Notes: a model not told the origin generated them from the letters alone. 22,817 bases of DNA from Chloroflexota bacterium (GCA_016199405.1 JACQGS010000167.1:1-22817), one strand, 5' to 3'; shown: positions 14,746 through 22,689, counted from the stretch's first letter. Made by a program: numbers and translations.

Positions 14746-17606
14746 GCGCGCCCAATGAATCGCGCGCTGAACGCCGCGAGGATTAAGCTCAGCACACTCA
14801 CGACGATTCCAACCGTCAACGATGTTGGCGCGTATTCAAACACGATGCGATGCTGCCCCGCCTCCACGCGCACCGCGCGAAAAATTGCGTCAGCGCGCTG
14901 AATCGGCGCGGCGTTGCCATCCACGGTCGCGCGCCAACCCGGATACCACGAATCCGTCAGCACCACATAGCCGGCGCGATCCGTCCGCACCGCGATTTCT
15001 ACGCGCGTCGCTTCATAGCGCGTGATGATCGCTTCGCCTTGCGTCGCGCCCGAATCGGTCAGCGGTTCGCCATCCGCCAAGAGCACCATGCTTGCCGGTT
15101 GAAACGCGTCGTCGTGCAAACGCGCAAAGACCGCGTCGTCATTTGCCAATTCAGCCGAATGCGCGATGAACGCGCGCGGCAAGACGTCTTCGTTTCTCCA
15201 AACCGCGACCGTGTCGCTCTGGTACGCCAATGAAAAACGAAGGCGATGCGTCAGCGTCGCGAGCGAAACGAGCGTTTGATTTGCATCGAACAGCGTGATC
15301 GCTTCAACATTCAGCCGCGCTGCCGGCATCAGCGGACGAATTTGAATTCCGACGATTTCTTGCGGCGTTGCCAGATCAAAGCGCGCGCGATACGTTGCGC
15401 CTTGAAACGGACGCGCAAACGATCGCCAGAACGCCGGAAAGTCATGGACGATTTGCGCGCGGCTGTACTGAATCGCACTCTCGGCTGACTTGCGCTCGAA
15501 ATCCCAATCGGCAGTTTCACTACCCACGCGGAGAGGAAAAATTTTTTCGCTTCCATCGCGCAAATGCAAAACAAGTTCAGCGACCGGCGTGCCATCGCGC
15601 AATGCCGCCGCGTTTTCGGTGTACGTCGAGAGTTCGACAGAACGCACCGTCATCGCCGGGAAATTCACCGCGCGGCTCTGCACATCCAAGGCGAATGCCG
15701 CGACCGGCGCGCTGAATTGGCTCGCGCCGCGCGGATCGAGCGGGATCAAATAATATTGGACGTTCATCAGATTGAGAATCGTCGGCGTGGGGTCGGCATT
15801 CATCGCTTCGTGCGCGCCAAAGGCGAGCGAAGAATAAATTTGCGCGCTTTCGATTCCATAGAAGAGGGCGAGGTTCGGAAAAACAGAATTACGGAGACTC
15901 GGAATGGAGGGAAAAAAAGATTGGTCGGTCCAGACGCGGCGCATGCCGAGCGGTTCATTCAGCGCGGTGAATGAGCGCACCGGCGTTTGCACAAACGCCG
16001 GCGGACTCAGCCAAAGGTATTCGGTGAAGAATGCCGGCGCAAACGCGGTCAACTCAATCAGCGTCAGCCCGATGAACGCCGCGCTAACCGTCGCGCGCGA
16101 AATTTTTCGAGAGCGAACAAGCATCCAAAGCACCAGCGACGCGAAAATCGCGAAACTCGGGAGAAATTTCCAAAGGTCGAGCCAGAATTGCAATTTTTGA
16201 AACGTCGCCAGCCACATCAGCGCGGCGACGCCGCACGCGGCAACGAACGTGATCAAAATCGGTGCGCGCGATTGGCGCGGCGGCGCGGCGCGGCGCGCGA
16301 GTTCATCGAGCGCGTGCGCGGCAAGCATCGCGCCGGCAAAAGTGGTCAACAAAAGAAAACGCGCGGGGACGCGGAAAAAAGAAAAGCCGGGCAAGCGAAA
16401 AAGAAATTGATTGAGCGGATTGTACGCGCCGAGCGCGAGTGAAATCGTAATGAGCGCGACGGCGGCAAAAAAAATCGCACGGCGGTTGCGCTTGAGAAAC
16501 GGCGCGGACGCGCACAACAAAAACGCGGCGACACCAATAAAGCCCCAGTACTCATTCGTGTCTTCGCCCGGATAATCGAGCGTGAACGGCGCAAGGAATT
16601 GGACAAGAAAATGCGGCGGGAGCGAATAAGTCACCGCATCTTCACCCAAGCCGGTACTCCGAACCGAATAGCCGATTAATTCCGCGGTCGGAATGAGTTG
16701 AACTGCCGCGATGCCAATGCCGAGGGCGAGCGGGAAAATACTTGTCCGCATGAAGGTTTCGATCTTCCCGCGTCCGCCCAGACCCCGCGCAGAGTCTCCC
16801 TCAATTGAATCGAACGCGTTGCTCAGAAACCTGCCTTTGGGTGGAAGGGCAGCCGCGCTGCCCGCTGTTCCGCCCAGCGCGGCTGGGCTGCTACCCTTTC
16901 CGCGTTTCTGTCCGAACACACGCCACGCAGGGCGTGATATGCTCGGAATGACATTGGAGGCGCGATTATCAAGAAGTGTGTTGAATAACCCAACAACCAG
17001 AAACGCGACGCTGTTCAAGAACGCGATCTGCACCGAGCCGGCGAGGTACATCACGCCGATTGAAATCGCCGAGAGCAAAAACCAGCGCGCGCGGCGTTCC
17101 GCGGCGGCGAAGAATTTTCGCTGGAACAAAATAATCCACGGCAGCCACGCGCTCGCGGCGGTGATCGTCGGGTGATTCAATTGCGAAATGGAAAAGCCGC
17201 CCAAAGAGAACGCAATGCCGGCGAGAAGCGTAGCAACCGGCGAATAGCCAAACGCGCGCGCACAAAGATACATCCCCGCGCCGGCGAACGCCAGATGAAT
17301 CAGCAACGCGTACGAGAGCGCAAAATGCGCGGGCAGAAATTTGTAGAGTACAAGATTGAGCGGATAGAGCGCGGCAACTTGCCCTTCGGCAAAGAGCGGA
17401 AAGCCGGATTGCAGGTACGGCGTCCACAACGGCAAGCGTCCCTCGTTCAACGCGCGCGCGAGCTCGACGCCAAATGGATGGAAGAGCCGAATTGTGTCGG
17501 TGGCGTACAAAACCTGTTGCCCAAGTGTGATTTGCCAGAAATAAATGAACGGGAGCGCGACGAGGAATGCTATGGAGCGCGTGTCGGGGGAGCGGAAGAG
17601 TCTCAT
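14742..17606 (-). CDS. YfhO-family large membrane protein, paralog 2
   Basis: This 954-residue protein is clearly paralogous to the next gene. It has the same start architecture (DTIRLFHPFGVELARALNEGRLPLWTPYLQSGFPLFAEGQVAALYPLNLVLYKFLP), many membrane segments, a soluble C-terminal half, and the closing DSWYPGWRATVDGNAAPIQRADAIFRAVRVEAGQHRIVFEYAPTSL region. The likely role is in glycan transfer for envelope polymers (family knowledge; substrate unknown). Against paralog 1 it carries an extra segment of about 60 residues after LLDNRASN. That segment is encoded by at least two adjacent palindromic repeats (16839-16896 and 16908-16953) that keep the frame open. The start codon directly abuts a heptad tract and has no ribosome-binding site. 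It lies 71 bp downstream of polA. Confidence 0.88.
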   Translation of the reverse strand: MRLFRSPDTRSIAFLVALPFIYFWQITLGQQVLYATDTIRLFHPFGVELARALNEGRLPLWTPYLQSGFPLFAEGQVAALYPLNLVLYKFLPAHFALSYALLIHLAFAGAGMYLCARAFGYSPVATLLAGIAFSLGGFSISQLNHPTITAASAWLPWIILFQRKFFAAAERRARWFLLSAISIGVMYLAGSVQIAFLNSVAFLVVGLFNTLLDNRASNVIPSISRPAWRVFGQKRGKGSSPAALGGTAGSAAALPPKGRFLSNAFDSIEGDSARGLGGRGKIETFMRTSIFPLALGIGIAAVQLIPTAELIGYSVRSTGLGEDAVTYSLPPHFLVQFLAPFTLDYPGEDTNEYWGFIGVAAFLLCASAPFLKRNRRAIFFAAVALITISLALGAYNPLNQFLFRLPGFSFFRVPARFLLLTTFAGAMLAAHALDELARRAAPPRQSRAPILITFVAACGVAALMWLATFQKLQFWLDLWKFLPSFAIFASLVLWMLVRSRKISRATVSAAFIGLTLIELTAFAPAFFTEYLWLSPPAFVQTPVRSFTALNEPLGMRRVWTDQSFFPSIPSLRNSVFPNLALFYGIESAQIYSSLAFGAHEAMNADPTPTILNLMNVQYYLIPLDPRGASQFSAPVAAFALDVQSRAVNFPAMTVRSVELSTYTENAAALRDGTPVAELVLHLRDGSEKIFPLRVGSETADWDFERKSAESAIQYSRAQIVHDFPAFWRSFARPFQGATYRARFDLATPQEIVGIQIRPLMPAARLNVEAITLFDANQTLVSLATLTHRLRFSLAYQSDTVAVWRNEDVLPRAFIAHSAELANDDAVFARLHDDAFQPASMVLLADGEPLTDSGATQGEAIITRYEATRVEIAVRTDRAGYVVLTDSWYPGWRATVDGNAAPIQRADAIFRAVRVEAGQHRIVFEYAPTSLTVGIVVSVLSLILAAFSARFIGRA
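16839..16896. repeat. Palindromic element in frame inside YfhO paralog 2
   Basis: This 58-bp copy of the element at 13498-13556 differs mainly in the central spacer (GTTC instead of CCTGA). That 1-nt length difference means one half is read in a different frame: here it encodes GSSPAALGGT then AGSAAALPP, whereas the other copy encodes VVAQPRWASG then AGSAAALPP. Outer CAGAAAC/GTTTCTG arms extend the structure to 16824-16910. Confidence 0.88.
16908..16953. repeat. Second palindromic repeat in frame inside YfhO paralog 2
   Basis: An imperfect inverted repeat has arms CCGAACACACGCC and GGCGTGATATGCTCGG and outer CTGT.../...GACA. It touches the previous element, and together they account for most of the extra segment of this paralog. 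It encodes about VIPSISRPAWRVFGQ. Confidence 0.7.
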
Positions 17607-17608
17607 GG

Positions 17609-17727
17609 GACTGGAGATTAGAGATTGAGAGATTGGGTGATTGGGTGATTGGGTGACTGGAAGTTGGAAGTTAGAAGTTAGAAGTTAGAATTTGGAGTTT
17701 GGAATTTGGGATTTTGGATTTGAATTT
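17609..17727. repeat. Heptanucleotide repeat tract, 17 units (TGGAATT type)
   Basis: From 17609 to 17727 the sequence divides exactly into 17 units of 7 nt, for example GACTGGA, GATTAGA, TGGAAGT (twice), TAGAAGT (twice), TAGAATT, TGGAGTT, TGGAATT. It fills the whole gap between polA and YfhO paralog 2 and continues about 47 bp into the 3' end of polA. Confidence 0.93.
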
Positions 17728-20521
17728 TCTCCTGCTCCTCCCAATTCTGTCCCACGCTCACCTCCACTTTCAATCGCGATTCCAACGTGTACGCGCCTTC
17801 CATGATTTCTTTCACCAAAGGCGCGACGGTATTCACTTCGGCGTCCGGACATTCGAGGACGAGTTCGTCGTGGACTTGGAGCGTCATCCGGCTTTTTAGT
17901 TTGCGCTCCAGCAATTCGCGATGCAGGCGAATCATCGCGAGCTTGATAATGTCGGCGGCGCTGCCCTGAATGGGCATATTGATCGCCTCGCGCTCCGCCG
18001 AATTGCGCGCGGACTGATGCACGCGCGCGGTCGTCTGCAATTCCGGAAAATAGCGGCGGCGTCCGAGCAAAGTTTGCACGTAACCGCGCTCGTGTGCCTC
18101 GCGCTTGGTCGTCTCGATGTACTCTTTGATGCGCGGAAACTGCGCGAAATAATTTTCGATCAACGCGCGCGCGTCCTTTTGCGACAGATCGGTGCGCGCC
18201 GCAATGCCGTAATCGGTAATGCCGTAGGCGATGCCAAAATTGATCGTCTTGCCCCAGCGGCGCTGATCGGCGGTCACTTGATCAATGGGGATGTTGTAAA
18301 GTTTCGCGGCAGTCGCGGCGTGAATATCTTGATCGCGCGCGAACGCGTCGAGCAAGCCGGCGTCGCGCGTAATATGCGCGAGGATCCGCAATTCGACCTG
18401 CGAGTAATCCGCGCTGATCAATTTACTGCCGCGCGGCGCGATAAACGCCCGCCGCACCTGTCGCCCCAACTCGGTGCGAATCGGAATGTTTTGCAAGTTC
18501 GGATCCGATGAAGAAACCCTGCCCGTCACCGTGCCAGTCTGATTGTAATCGGTGTGCACGCGCCCGGTTTTGGGATTGACGAGCGCGGGGAGCGCTTCGA
18601 CATAGGTGCCTTGCAATTTGGAAAGTTCGCGGTGTTCGAGAATGAGCGCAATCACCGGATGCGCGTCGCGCAAACCCTCCAACACATCCGCTGCGGTCGA
18701 AATCTGTCCGGTCTTTGTCTTGGGTAACCCCACGCTGGACAGTCCGAGTTTATTGAAGAGCGCTTCGCCCAGCTGTTGCGGCGACGCGATGTTGATCGGC
18801 GCGCCGACGATTTCTTGAATTTGCTTTTCCAATTCCTGCAACCGCTGCGCCAATTCGCCGGACATCTTTTTCAAAAATTCCAAATCGAGCAAAACGCCGA
18901 CGCGTTCAATCTCCATCAGCACTTGCACGAGTGGCATCTCCACTTTATAGAAAAGTTCTTCCACGCCGTGCTCGGACAGTTGCGGCTGATAATGCTCGAC
19001 GAGGCGATAGGTGTAATCCGCGTCCGCGCACGCGTACGGCGCGGCTTGCCCCACCTCGACCTCCGCCATCGAAATGCGTTTCTTGCCTTTGCCGATCAAC
19101 GATTCGATTTCGGTCATCTCGACGCCGAATTTCGTAAAGACCAAACTTTTCAAGCCGATCGATTGGCTCGCCGGCTCGACCAGCGACGCGGCGATCATCG
19201 AGTCGAACGCGAGCGCGCGCATTTCCACGCCGGCTTGCGCGAGAACGGTTGCATCGTACTTGATATTGTGCGCGAATTTTTTGATGACTGCATTTTCGAG
19301 AACGGGTTTGAGTTTGGCAAGAACGAGGTCGCGGGCAAGACCCCTGAAACGTGATGCGTAAGGCGTGGAGGACTCGGCGAGCGCGAGTTGTCCTTCTGCC
19401 GGCGGAACGGAAGCAAGGTCAGACGCTACCGGAATGTAATATGCTTCCCCATCGCCAACGCCGATGGCAATGCCGACCAATTCCGCGATCATCGCGTCGG
19501 TGTCCGTTGTTTCCACATCAATGACAAATGCCTCGCGCGATTTCAATTTCGCGACGAGCGCGTCGAGCGCGGCGGCGTCTTGGACGAGATGATATTTTTC
19601 GCTCGCCGGCGCGGCGGCTTCGGTTGGCGCAGGCGCGGCAACAGTTTCGGACGGCGCACTTTGGACCAATGCCGGCAAGCGCTCGATCAGCGTGCGGAAG
19701 CCCATCTGCCGGAAGAACGCGACCACGCGCTCGCGATCGTACTCGGACACGCGGCATTTTTCGAGATCGAGTTGCGCCGGCGCGTCGGTGAGGATCGTGA
19801 CGAGTTCTTTGCCGACGCGGGCTTGCTCCGCGCCCGCGCGCAATTTCTCGCGCAGTTTCGGCTCGATGTCGTCGAGATGCGCGTAAATATTCTCAACCGA
19901 CGCGAATTGTTGCAGCAATTTTGCCGCGGTTTTTTCGCCGATGCCGCTGACGCCGGGAATATTATCGGACGCATCGCCTTTGAGTGCTTTGAAGTCAATG
20001 AGTTGCTGAGGTTCGAGTTGATAACGCTCGCGCACTTTCGCTTCGTCGTATAAAACCGTTTCGCCGAATTGCCGCGAGAAAGTGAGGACGGTGGTTTGCG
20101 CGTTGACGAGTTGAAACGCATCGCTGTCGCCGGTGACGATCACAACCTCGACCCCTTGTTCATTCGCTTGCCGCGCGAGCGTGCCGAGCAAATCGTCCGC
20201 TTCGAATCCTTCGATGCCAAACGTCGGGATGCCGAACGCGTCGACGACATCGCGCGAGCGATGCAGCTGCACGCGCAAATCGTCCGGGAGTGGCGGACGC
20301 TGGGCTTTGTATGCCGCGAATTTTTCTTTGCGCTTGGGCGCGCCGATATCAAATGCCGCCGCCAGAAATTCCGGCTTTTCATCGGCGAGAACTTTGAGCA
20401 GGGTTGAAGTGAAACCGAATGTCGCGTTCGTGGGTTCGCCGGTGGGGCTGGTGAGAGTCGGAGGGATCGCGTGATACGCGCGGTGGATGAGCGCGTTCGC
20501 GTCGAGGAGGATGAGTTTCAT
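17678..20521 (-). CDS. polA: DNA polymerase I
   Basis: This 947-residue replication and repair polymerase has three parts. The 5'-nuclease starts MKLILLDANALIHRAYHA and includes EGFEADDLLGTLA and GVSGIGEKTAAKLL (about 1-290). The 3'-5' exonuclease retains its acidic residues: FVIDVETT near 333, HNIKYDATVL, and YACADADYTY, so proofreading is probably active. The polymerase has motif A SADYSQVELR near 704, motif B RRWGKTINFGIAYG near 754-767, and motif C LQVHDELVLE near 880. The normal family end is around VSVGQNWEEQEK; the last ~15 residues (IQIQNPKFQTPNSNF) are encoded by the heptad tract and look like an acquired tail. Another heptad tract abuts its start codon, leaving no clear ribosome-binding site. 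Confidence 0.97.
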   Translation of the reverse strand: MKLILLDANALIHRAYHAIPPTLTSPTGEPTNATFGFTSTLLKVLADEKPEFLAAAFDIGAPKRKEKFAAYKAQRPPLPDDLRVQLHRSRDVVDAFGIPTFGIEGFEADDLLGTLARQANEQGVEVVIVTGDSDAFQLVNAQTTVLTFSRQFGETVLYDEAKVRERYQLEPQQLIDFKALKGDASDNIPGVSGIGEKTAAKLLQQFASVENIYAHLDDIEPKLREKLRAGAEQARVGKELVTILTDAPAQLDLEKCRVSEYDRERVVAFFRQMGFRTLIERLPALVQSAPSETVAAPAPTEAAAPASEKYHLVQDAAALDALVAKLKSREAFVIDVETTDTDAMIAELVGIAIGVGDGEAYYIPVASDLASVPPAEGQLALAESSTPYASRFRGLARDLVLAKLKPVLENAVIKKFAHNIKYDATVLAQAGVEMRALAFDSMIAASLVEPASQSIGLKSLVFTKFGVEMTEIESLIGKGKKRISMAEVEVGQAAPYACADADYTYRLVEHYQPQLSEHGVEELFYKVEMPLVQVLMEIERVGVLLDLEFLKKMSGELAQRLQELEKQIQEIVGAPINIASPQQLGEALFNKLGLSSVGLPKTKTGQISTAADVLEGLRDAHPVIALILEHRELSKLQGTYVEALPALVNPKTGRVHTDYNQTGTVTGRVSSSDPNLQNIPIRTELGRQVRRAFIAPRGSKLISADYSQVELRILAHITRDAGLLDAFARDQDIHAATAAKLYNIPIDQVTADQRRWGKTINFGIAYGITDYGIAARTDLSQKDARALIENYFAQFPRIKEYIETTKREAHERGYVQTLLGRRRYFPELQTTARVHQSARNSAEREAINMPIQGSAADIIKLAMIRLHRELLERKLKSRMTLQVHDELVLECPDAEVNTVAPLVKEIMEGAYTLESRLKVEVSVGQNWEEQEKIQIQNPKFQTPNSNF

Positions 20522-20522
20522 G

Positions 20523-20585
20523 AATCAAGTCTCAGGTTTCAGGTTTCAAGTTTCAAAACGCGTAACCTGAAACTTGAACCTGAGA
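20523..20585. repeat. Heptad tract arranged as an inverted repeat at the polA start
   Basis: Units in 7-nt phase (TCTCAGG, TTTCAGG, TTTCAAG, TTTCAAA) are followed by a short spacer and the complementary units (ACCTGAA, ACTTGAA, CCTGAGA). The arms match except that the left arm has one extra heptad. It lies between the polA start codon and the stop of the 126-residue gene. Confidence 0.88.
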
Positions 20586-20591
20586 CCGGCA

Positions 20592-20972
20592 TTACGCATT
20601 CAATCTTTGCAATTCTTGCGCGCCGCTCGATTGCAATTCCTGAAAGCGCGCGGCGGCGCTTTGCGTGCGCCATTCGACGACGACCATCCCATTACTCTGG
20701 TACGCCGCGAGCGCGCGATGCTTCAGCACTCGTTCGAATACCTCGAGCAGTTTTTGGTTCGGCTCTTTCATCTTGAGCATCAAAACCGTGCGCGGCTCCC
20801 ATTCGACTTGAAACGCAGTCCCTTGCCACGAGCCGGTGCATTCGTACGGCGATTCCGCTTTCGTGCAGGTGATCCACACTTGACCAAAGCCGGCGCTCCA
20901 CAACGCGAGGCGCAATTCGTTTTCGATGGCGTGGCGCGAGGGCGGAAAATTTGTCGTGAACCAATTGGGCAT
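20592..20972 (-). CDS. Hypothetical protein (126 aa)
   Basis: I do not recognise this small soluble protein. It begins MPNWFTTNFPPSRHAIENELRLALWSAGFGQVWITCTKAESPYECTGSW, has a central stretch of alternating hydrophobic residues (FQVEWEPRTVLMLKMKEPNQ) suggesting beta strands, and ends in a Gln/Ala-rich helix (ARFQELQSSGAQELQRLNA). No signal peptide or membrane segment is seen. The ribosome-binding site AGGAG lies 11 nt before the ATG, a little far but supportive. It is followed 70 bp later by polA on the same strand, with a heptad inverted repeat in between. Confidence 0.75.
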   Translation of the reverse strand: MPNWFTTNFPPSRHAIENELRLALWSAGFGQVWITCTKAESPYECTGSWQGTAFQVEWEPRTVLMLKMKEPNQKLLEVFERVLKHRALAAYQSNGMVVVEWRTQSAAARFQELQSSGAQELQRLNA

Positions 20973-21001
20973 GGCGGGTTGTTCTCCTGAAAATACGTTT
21001 G

Positions 21002-21065
21002 TCCACGAAGGTCACGAAGGAACACGAAGAAAAAAACATTTGTGAATCTTCACGTCCTTCGTGGA
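21002..21065. repeat. CACGAAGG-family inverted repeat
   Basis: TCCACGAAGG at 21002-21011 pairs perfectly with CCTTCGTGGA at 21056-21065. CACGAAG units repeat every 9-10 nt inside the left arm. It is the same architecture as 2313-2382 and lies just upstream of the 126-residue gene. Confidence 0.82.
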
Positions 21066-21130
21066 TATTCTTATCCGAACGAATGATGACGGCGCGCATT
21101 TTAGCATAAGAGCGAAGGAGGGTCAAAGGG

Positions 21131-21200
21131 AATTGGAAGTTGGAGATTAGAGTTTAGAGATTGGAGACTAGAGATTGGAGATTAGAGATTGGAAGTTGGA
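21131..21200. repeat. Heptanucleotide repeat tract, 10 units (GATTGGA type)
   Basis: Ten exact 7-nt units: AATTGGA, AGTTGGA, GATTAGA, GTTTAGA, GATTGGA, GACTAGA, then GATTGGA/GATTAGA alternation and a final AGTTGGA. The tract ends 18 bp before the stop codon of the anti-sigma gene. Confidence 0.93.
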
Positions 21201-21217
21201 GATTTCCATCCTCGCCC

Positions 21218-22021
21218 CTACCGCCGCGCGTTTTTCCGCGCGATCACCGTCGCCGCGCCGAACGCGAGCACGAGCGCAAGCAAAATAATTTCGATCACAC
21301 GCACCGGTGAAATATCTTCTCGCGCGGATTCCTCTGCGCGCGCTTCGACCTGGGACGTGCGCGTCGGCGTCGCGAGCGGCAGCGCGGCGGGCTGCGACGT
21401 AGGCACCGCAGTTGTCGTCGCGCGCGGCAGCGCGGCGGGTTTCGGCGGAGGCGTGCCGGTGGACGCGGCATCCACGGCGGATTTGGCGGCATCCGTTGCG
21501 GACGATTGCGGTTGCGCGGCGGGCGGCAGCGCGCGTGGCGCGGGCGTGGATTGCAAACCGGACGCGGGCGCGGTCGTCGGCGGCGCGCCGGACGCTGGTG
21601 CAGCCGTCGGCTGCGCGCCGGACGCGGGCGCGGCGAATTGTTCTGCCCCCGGAGCGAGCGCGGGCGCGCGCAACGCGCTCGATTGCAAAAAGAAATCGAA
21701 TCCAATTACCGCAACGAGCAAGATCGTGGCAAACGTGGTCGCAAAACGCAACGCGACCACTTCACCCCTAACCGCTCTCCTGAATGGAGAGGGGGACGCG
21801 GCAATCGGCAATTCAAATCCCCGCGGCAGTGCCGGCGCGGGCGCGCGTTTCGCGAGCGCGATCGTCCATTCCAATGACGCGAGACTCGCGCGGCATCGCG
21901 CGCAGCCGCGCAGATGCGCGTCGACGCGCGCGCGGTCCGCCGGCGCAAGTTGATCGTCAATATATTCGGATAATTTTTCTTCAACCCGCGCGTGCGGGTC
22001 GGATGAAATATTTCTAAACAT
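21218..22021 (-). CDS. Membrane anti-sigma factor with zinc-finger (zf-HC2) domain
   Basis: This 267-residue protein opens with a zinc-binding anti-sigma domain: KLSEYIDDQL followed by HLRGCARC (H36, C40, C43). A membrane helix follows at about 93-112 (FATTFATILLVAVIGFDFFL). Next comes a long Ala/Pro/Ser/Thr-rich stretch with repeats of the APASGAxPT type, and a last membrane helix near the C-terminus (VIEIILLALVLAFGAATVI). Such proteins hold an ECF sigma factor at the membrane until a signal releases it. The sigma gene lies immediately upstream, 60 bp away, as expected for a cognate pair. A CTCTCC/GGAGAG repeat lies in frame just before the first membrane helix (residues ~77-83), encoding part of SPFRRAVRGEV, and may be an insertion. 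Confidence 0.88.
   Translation of the reverse strand: MFRNISSDPHARVEEKLSEYIDDQLAPADRARVDAHLRGCARCRASLASLEWTIALAKRAPAPALPRGFELPIAASPSPFRRAVRGEVVALRFATTFATILLVAVIGFDFFLQSSALRAPALAPGAEQFAAPASGAQPTAAPASGAPPTTAPASGLQSTPAPRALPPAAQPQSSATDAAKSAVDAASTGTPPPKPAALPRATTTAVPTSQPAALPLATPTRTSQVEARAEESAREDISPVRVIEIILLALVLAFGAATVIARKNARR
21775..21791. repeat. CTCTCC-TGAAT-GGAGAG hairpin inside the anti-sigma gene
   Basis: A perfect 6-bp stem with a 5-nt loop is embedded in CACCCCTAACCGCTCTCC on one side and GGAGAGGGGGA on the other. It resembles a widespread intergenic repeat (CCCCTAACCCCTCTCC...GGAGAGGGG), here inside a coding region. Confidence 0.65.
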
Positions 22022-22043
22022 TCAGTTGCTTTCGGATTGACAC

Positions 22044-22076
22044 AGACCTTCGAGGTCTTCAAGACCTCGAAGGTCT
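22044..22076. repeat. 33-bp near-perfect palindrome between sigma and anti-sigma genes
   Basis: Two perfect 16-bp arms (AGACCTTCGAGGTCTT and its complement) are separated by one C. It occupies most of the 60-bp gap between the ECF sigma stop and the anti-sigma start. No T-run follows, so it is more likely a REP-type repeat than a terminator. Confidence 0.9.
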
Positions 22077-22081
22077 AGCCA

Positions 22082-22672
22082 TCATCCACTCTTTAGACGA
22101 TATTTCGCGGGCAATAGTTCCTCTTGCGCCAACAGAAAATCGCGCATCGCGCCGCGCGCGCGACTCAACCGCGATTTGACCGTGCCGATGTTCGCGCCGG
22201 TCGCTGCGGCGGCTTCGTCGTAATTCAGCCCTTCCATGTCGATCAACACAAACGTCGCGCGCTGATCGGGCGCGAGCGTTTGCAAGCCGCGTTGGATCAC
22301 TTGCGCGAATTCTTTTTGTTCGGCAACGTCGTGCGGCGTCAGTTCGGCGACGGGCTCAAACGCCGGGTCGTCGGCATTTTCATACATCGCGTCGAGCGAT
22401 GCGGCGGGCTTGCGTTTTTTCGCGCGCAGTTGATCGTAGCACGCATTCGTCACGATGCGCAACAGCCATGCTTTGAACGAGCCGCCGCGAAACGCGCGGA
22501 TATTTTTGAACGCGGCGATGCACGCGTCTTGCGTCGCGTCTTGCGCCGCGGCGGAATCACCCATCACGCGAAAGGCGGTGCGGTACAAAATCGTTTGATA
22601 CGCGCGCACGAGTTGATTGAACGCGCGCGCATCGCCGCGTTGCGCGGCGCGAATGTGTTCCTGTTCGTCCAT
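22082..22672 (-). CDS. ECF-type RNA polymerase sigma factor
   Basis: This is a 196-residue alternative sigma factor. Region 2 covers AAQRGDARAFNQLVRAYQTILYRTAFRVMGDSAAAQDATQDACIAAFKNI then FRGGSFKAWLLRIVTNACYDQLRAKKRK. Region 4 covers LAPDQRATFVLIDMEGLNYDEAAAATGANIGTVKSRLSRARGAMRDFL, with the usual helix-turn-helix. Region 3 is absent, as in all ECF sigmas. It should direct RNA polymerase to a stress or envelope regulon and be held by the anti-sigma factor encoded next. The frame is open to a TTG at 22699, but that codon lies inside an inverted repeat (22690-22720); I chose the ATG at 22672 (MDEQEHIRAAQRGD). The AAGGA before that ATG is too close for an ideal ribosome-binding site. Confidence 0.93.
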   Translation of the reverse strand: MDEQEHIRAAQRGDARAFNQLVRAYQTILYRTAFRVMGDSAAAQDATQDACIAAFKNIRAFRGGSFKAWLLRIVTNACYDQLRAKKRKPAASLDAMYENADDPAFEPVAELTPHDVAEQKEFAQVIQRGLQTLAPDQRATFVLIDMEGLNYDEAAAATGANIGTVKSRLSRARGAMRDFLLAQEELLPAKYRLKSG

Positions 22673-22689
22673 TCCTTGGGTATCGGTCA

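Noticed and set aside
17609..17727. CRISPR or direct-repeat array
   Set aside because: Units are 7 nt without spacers, so this is a degenerate tandem repeat, not a repeat-spacer array.
22044..22076. Intrinsic terminator of the sigma gene
   Set aside because: The stem is strong but no T-run follows on the minus strand; kept as a palindromic repeat.
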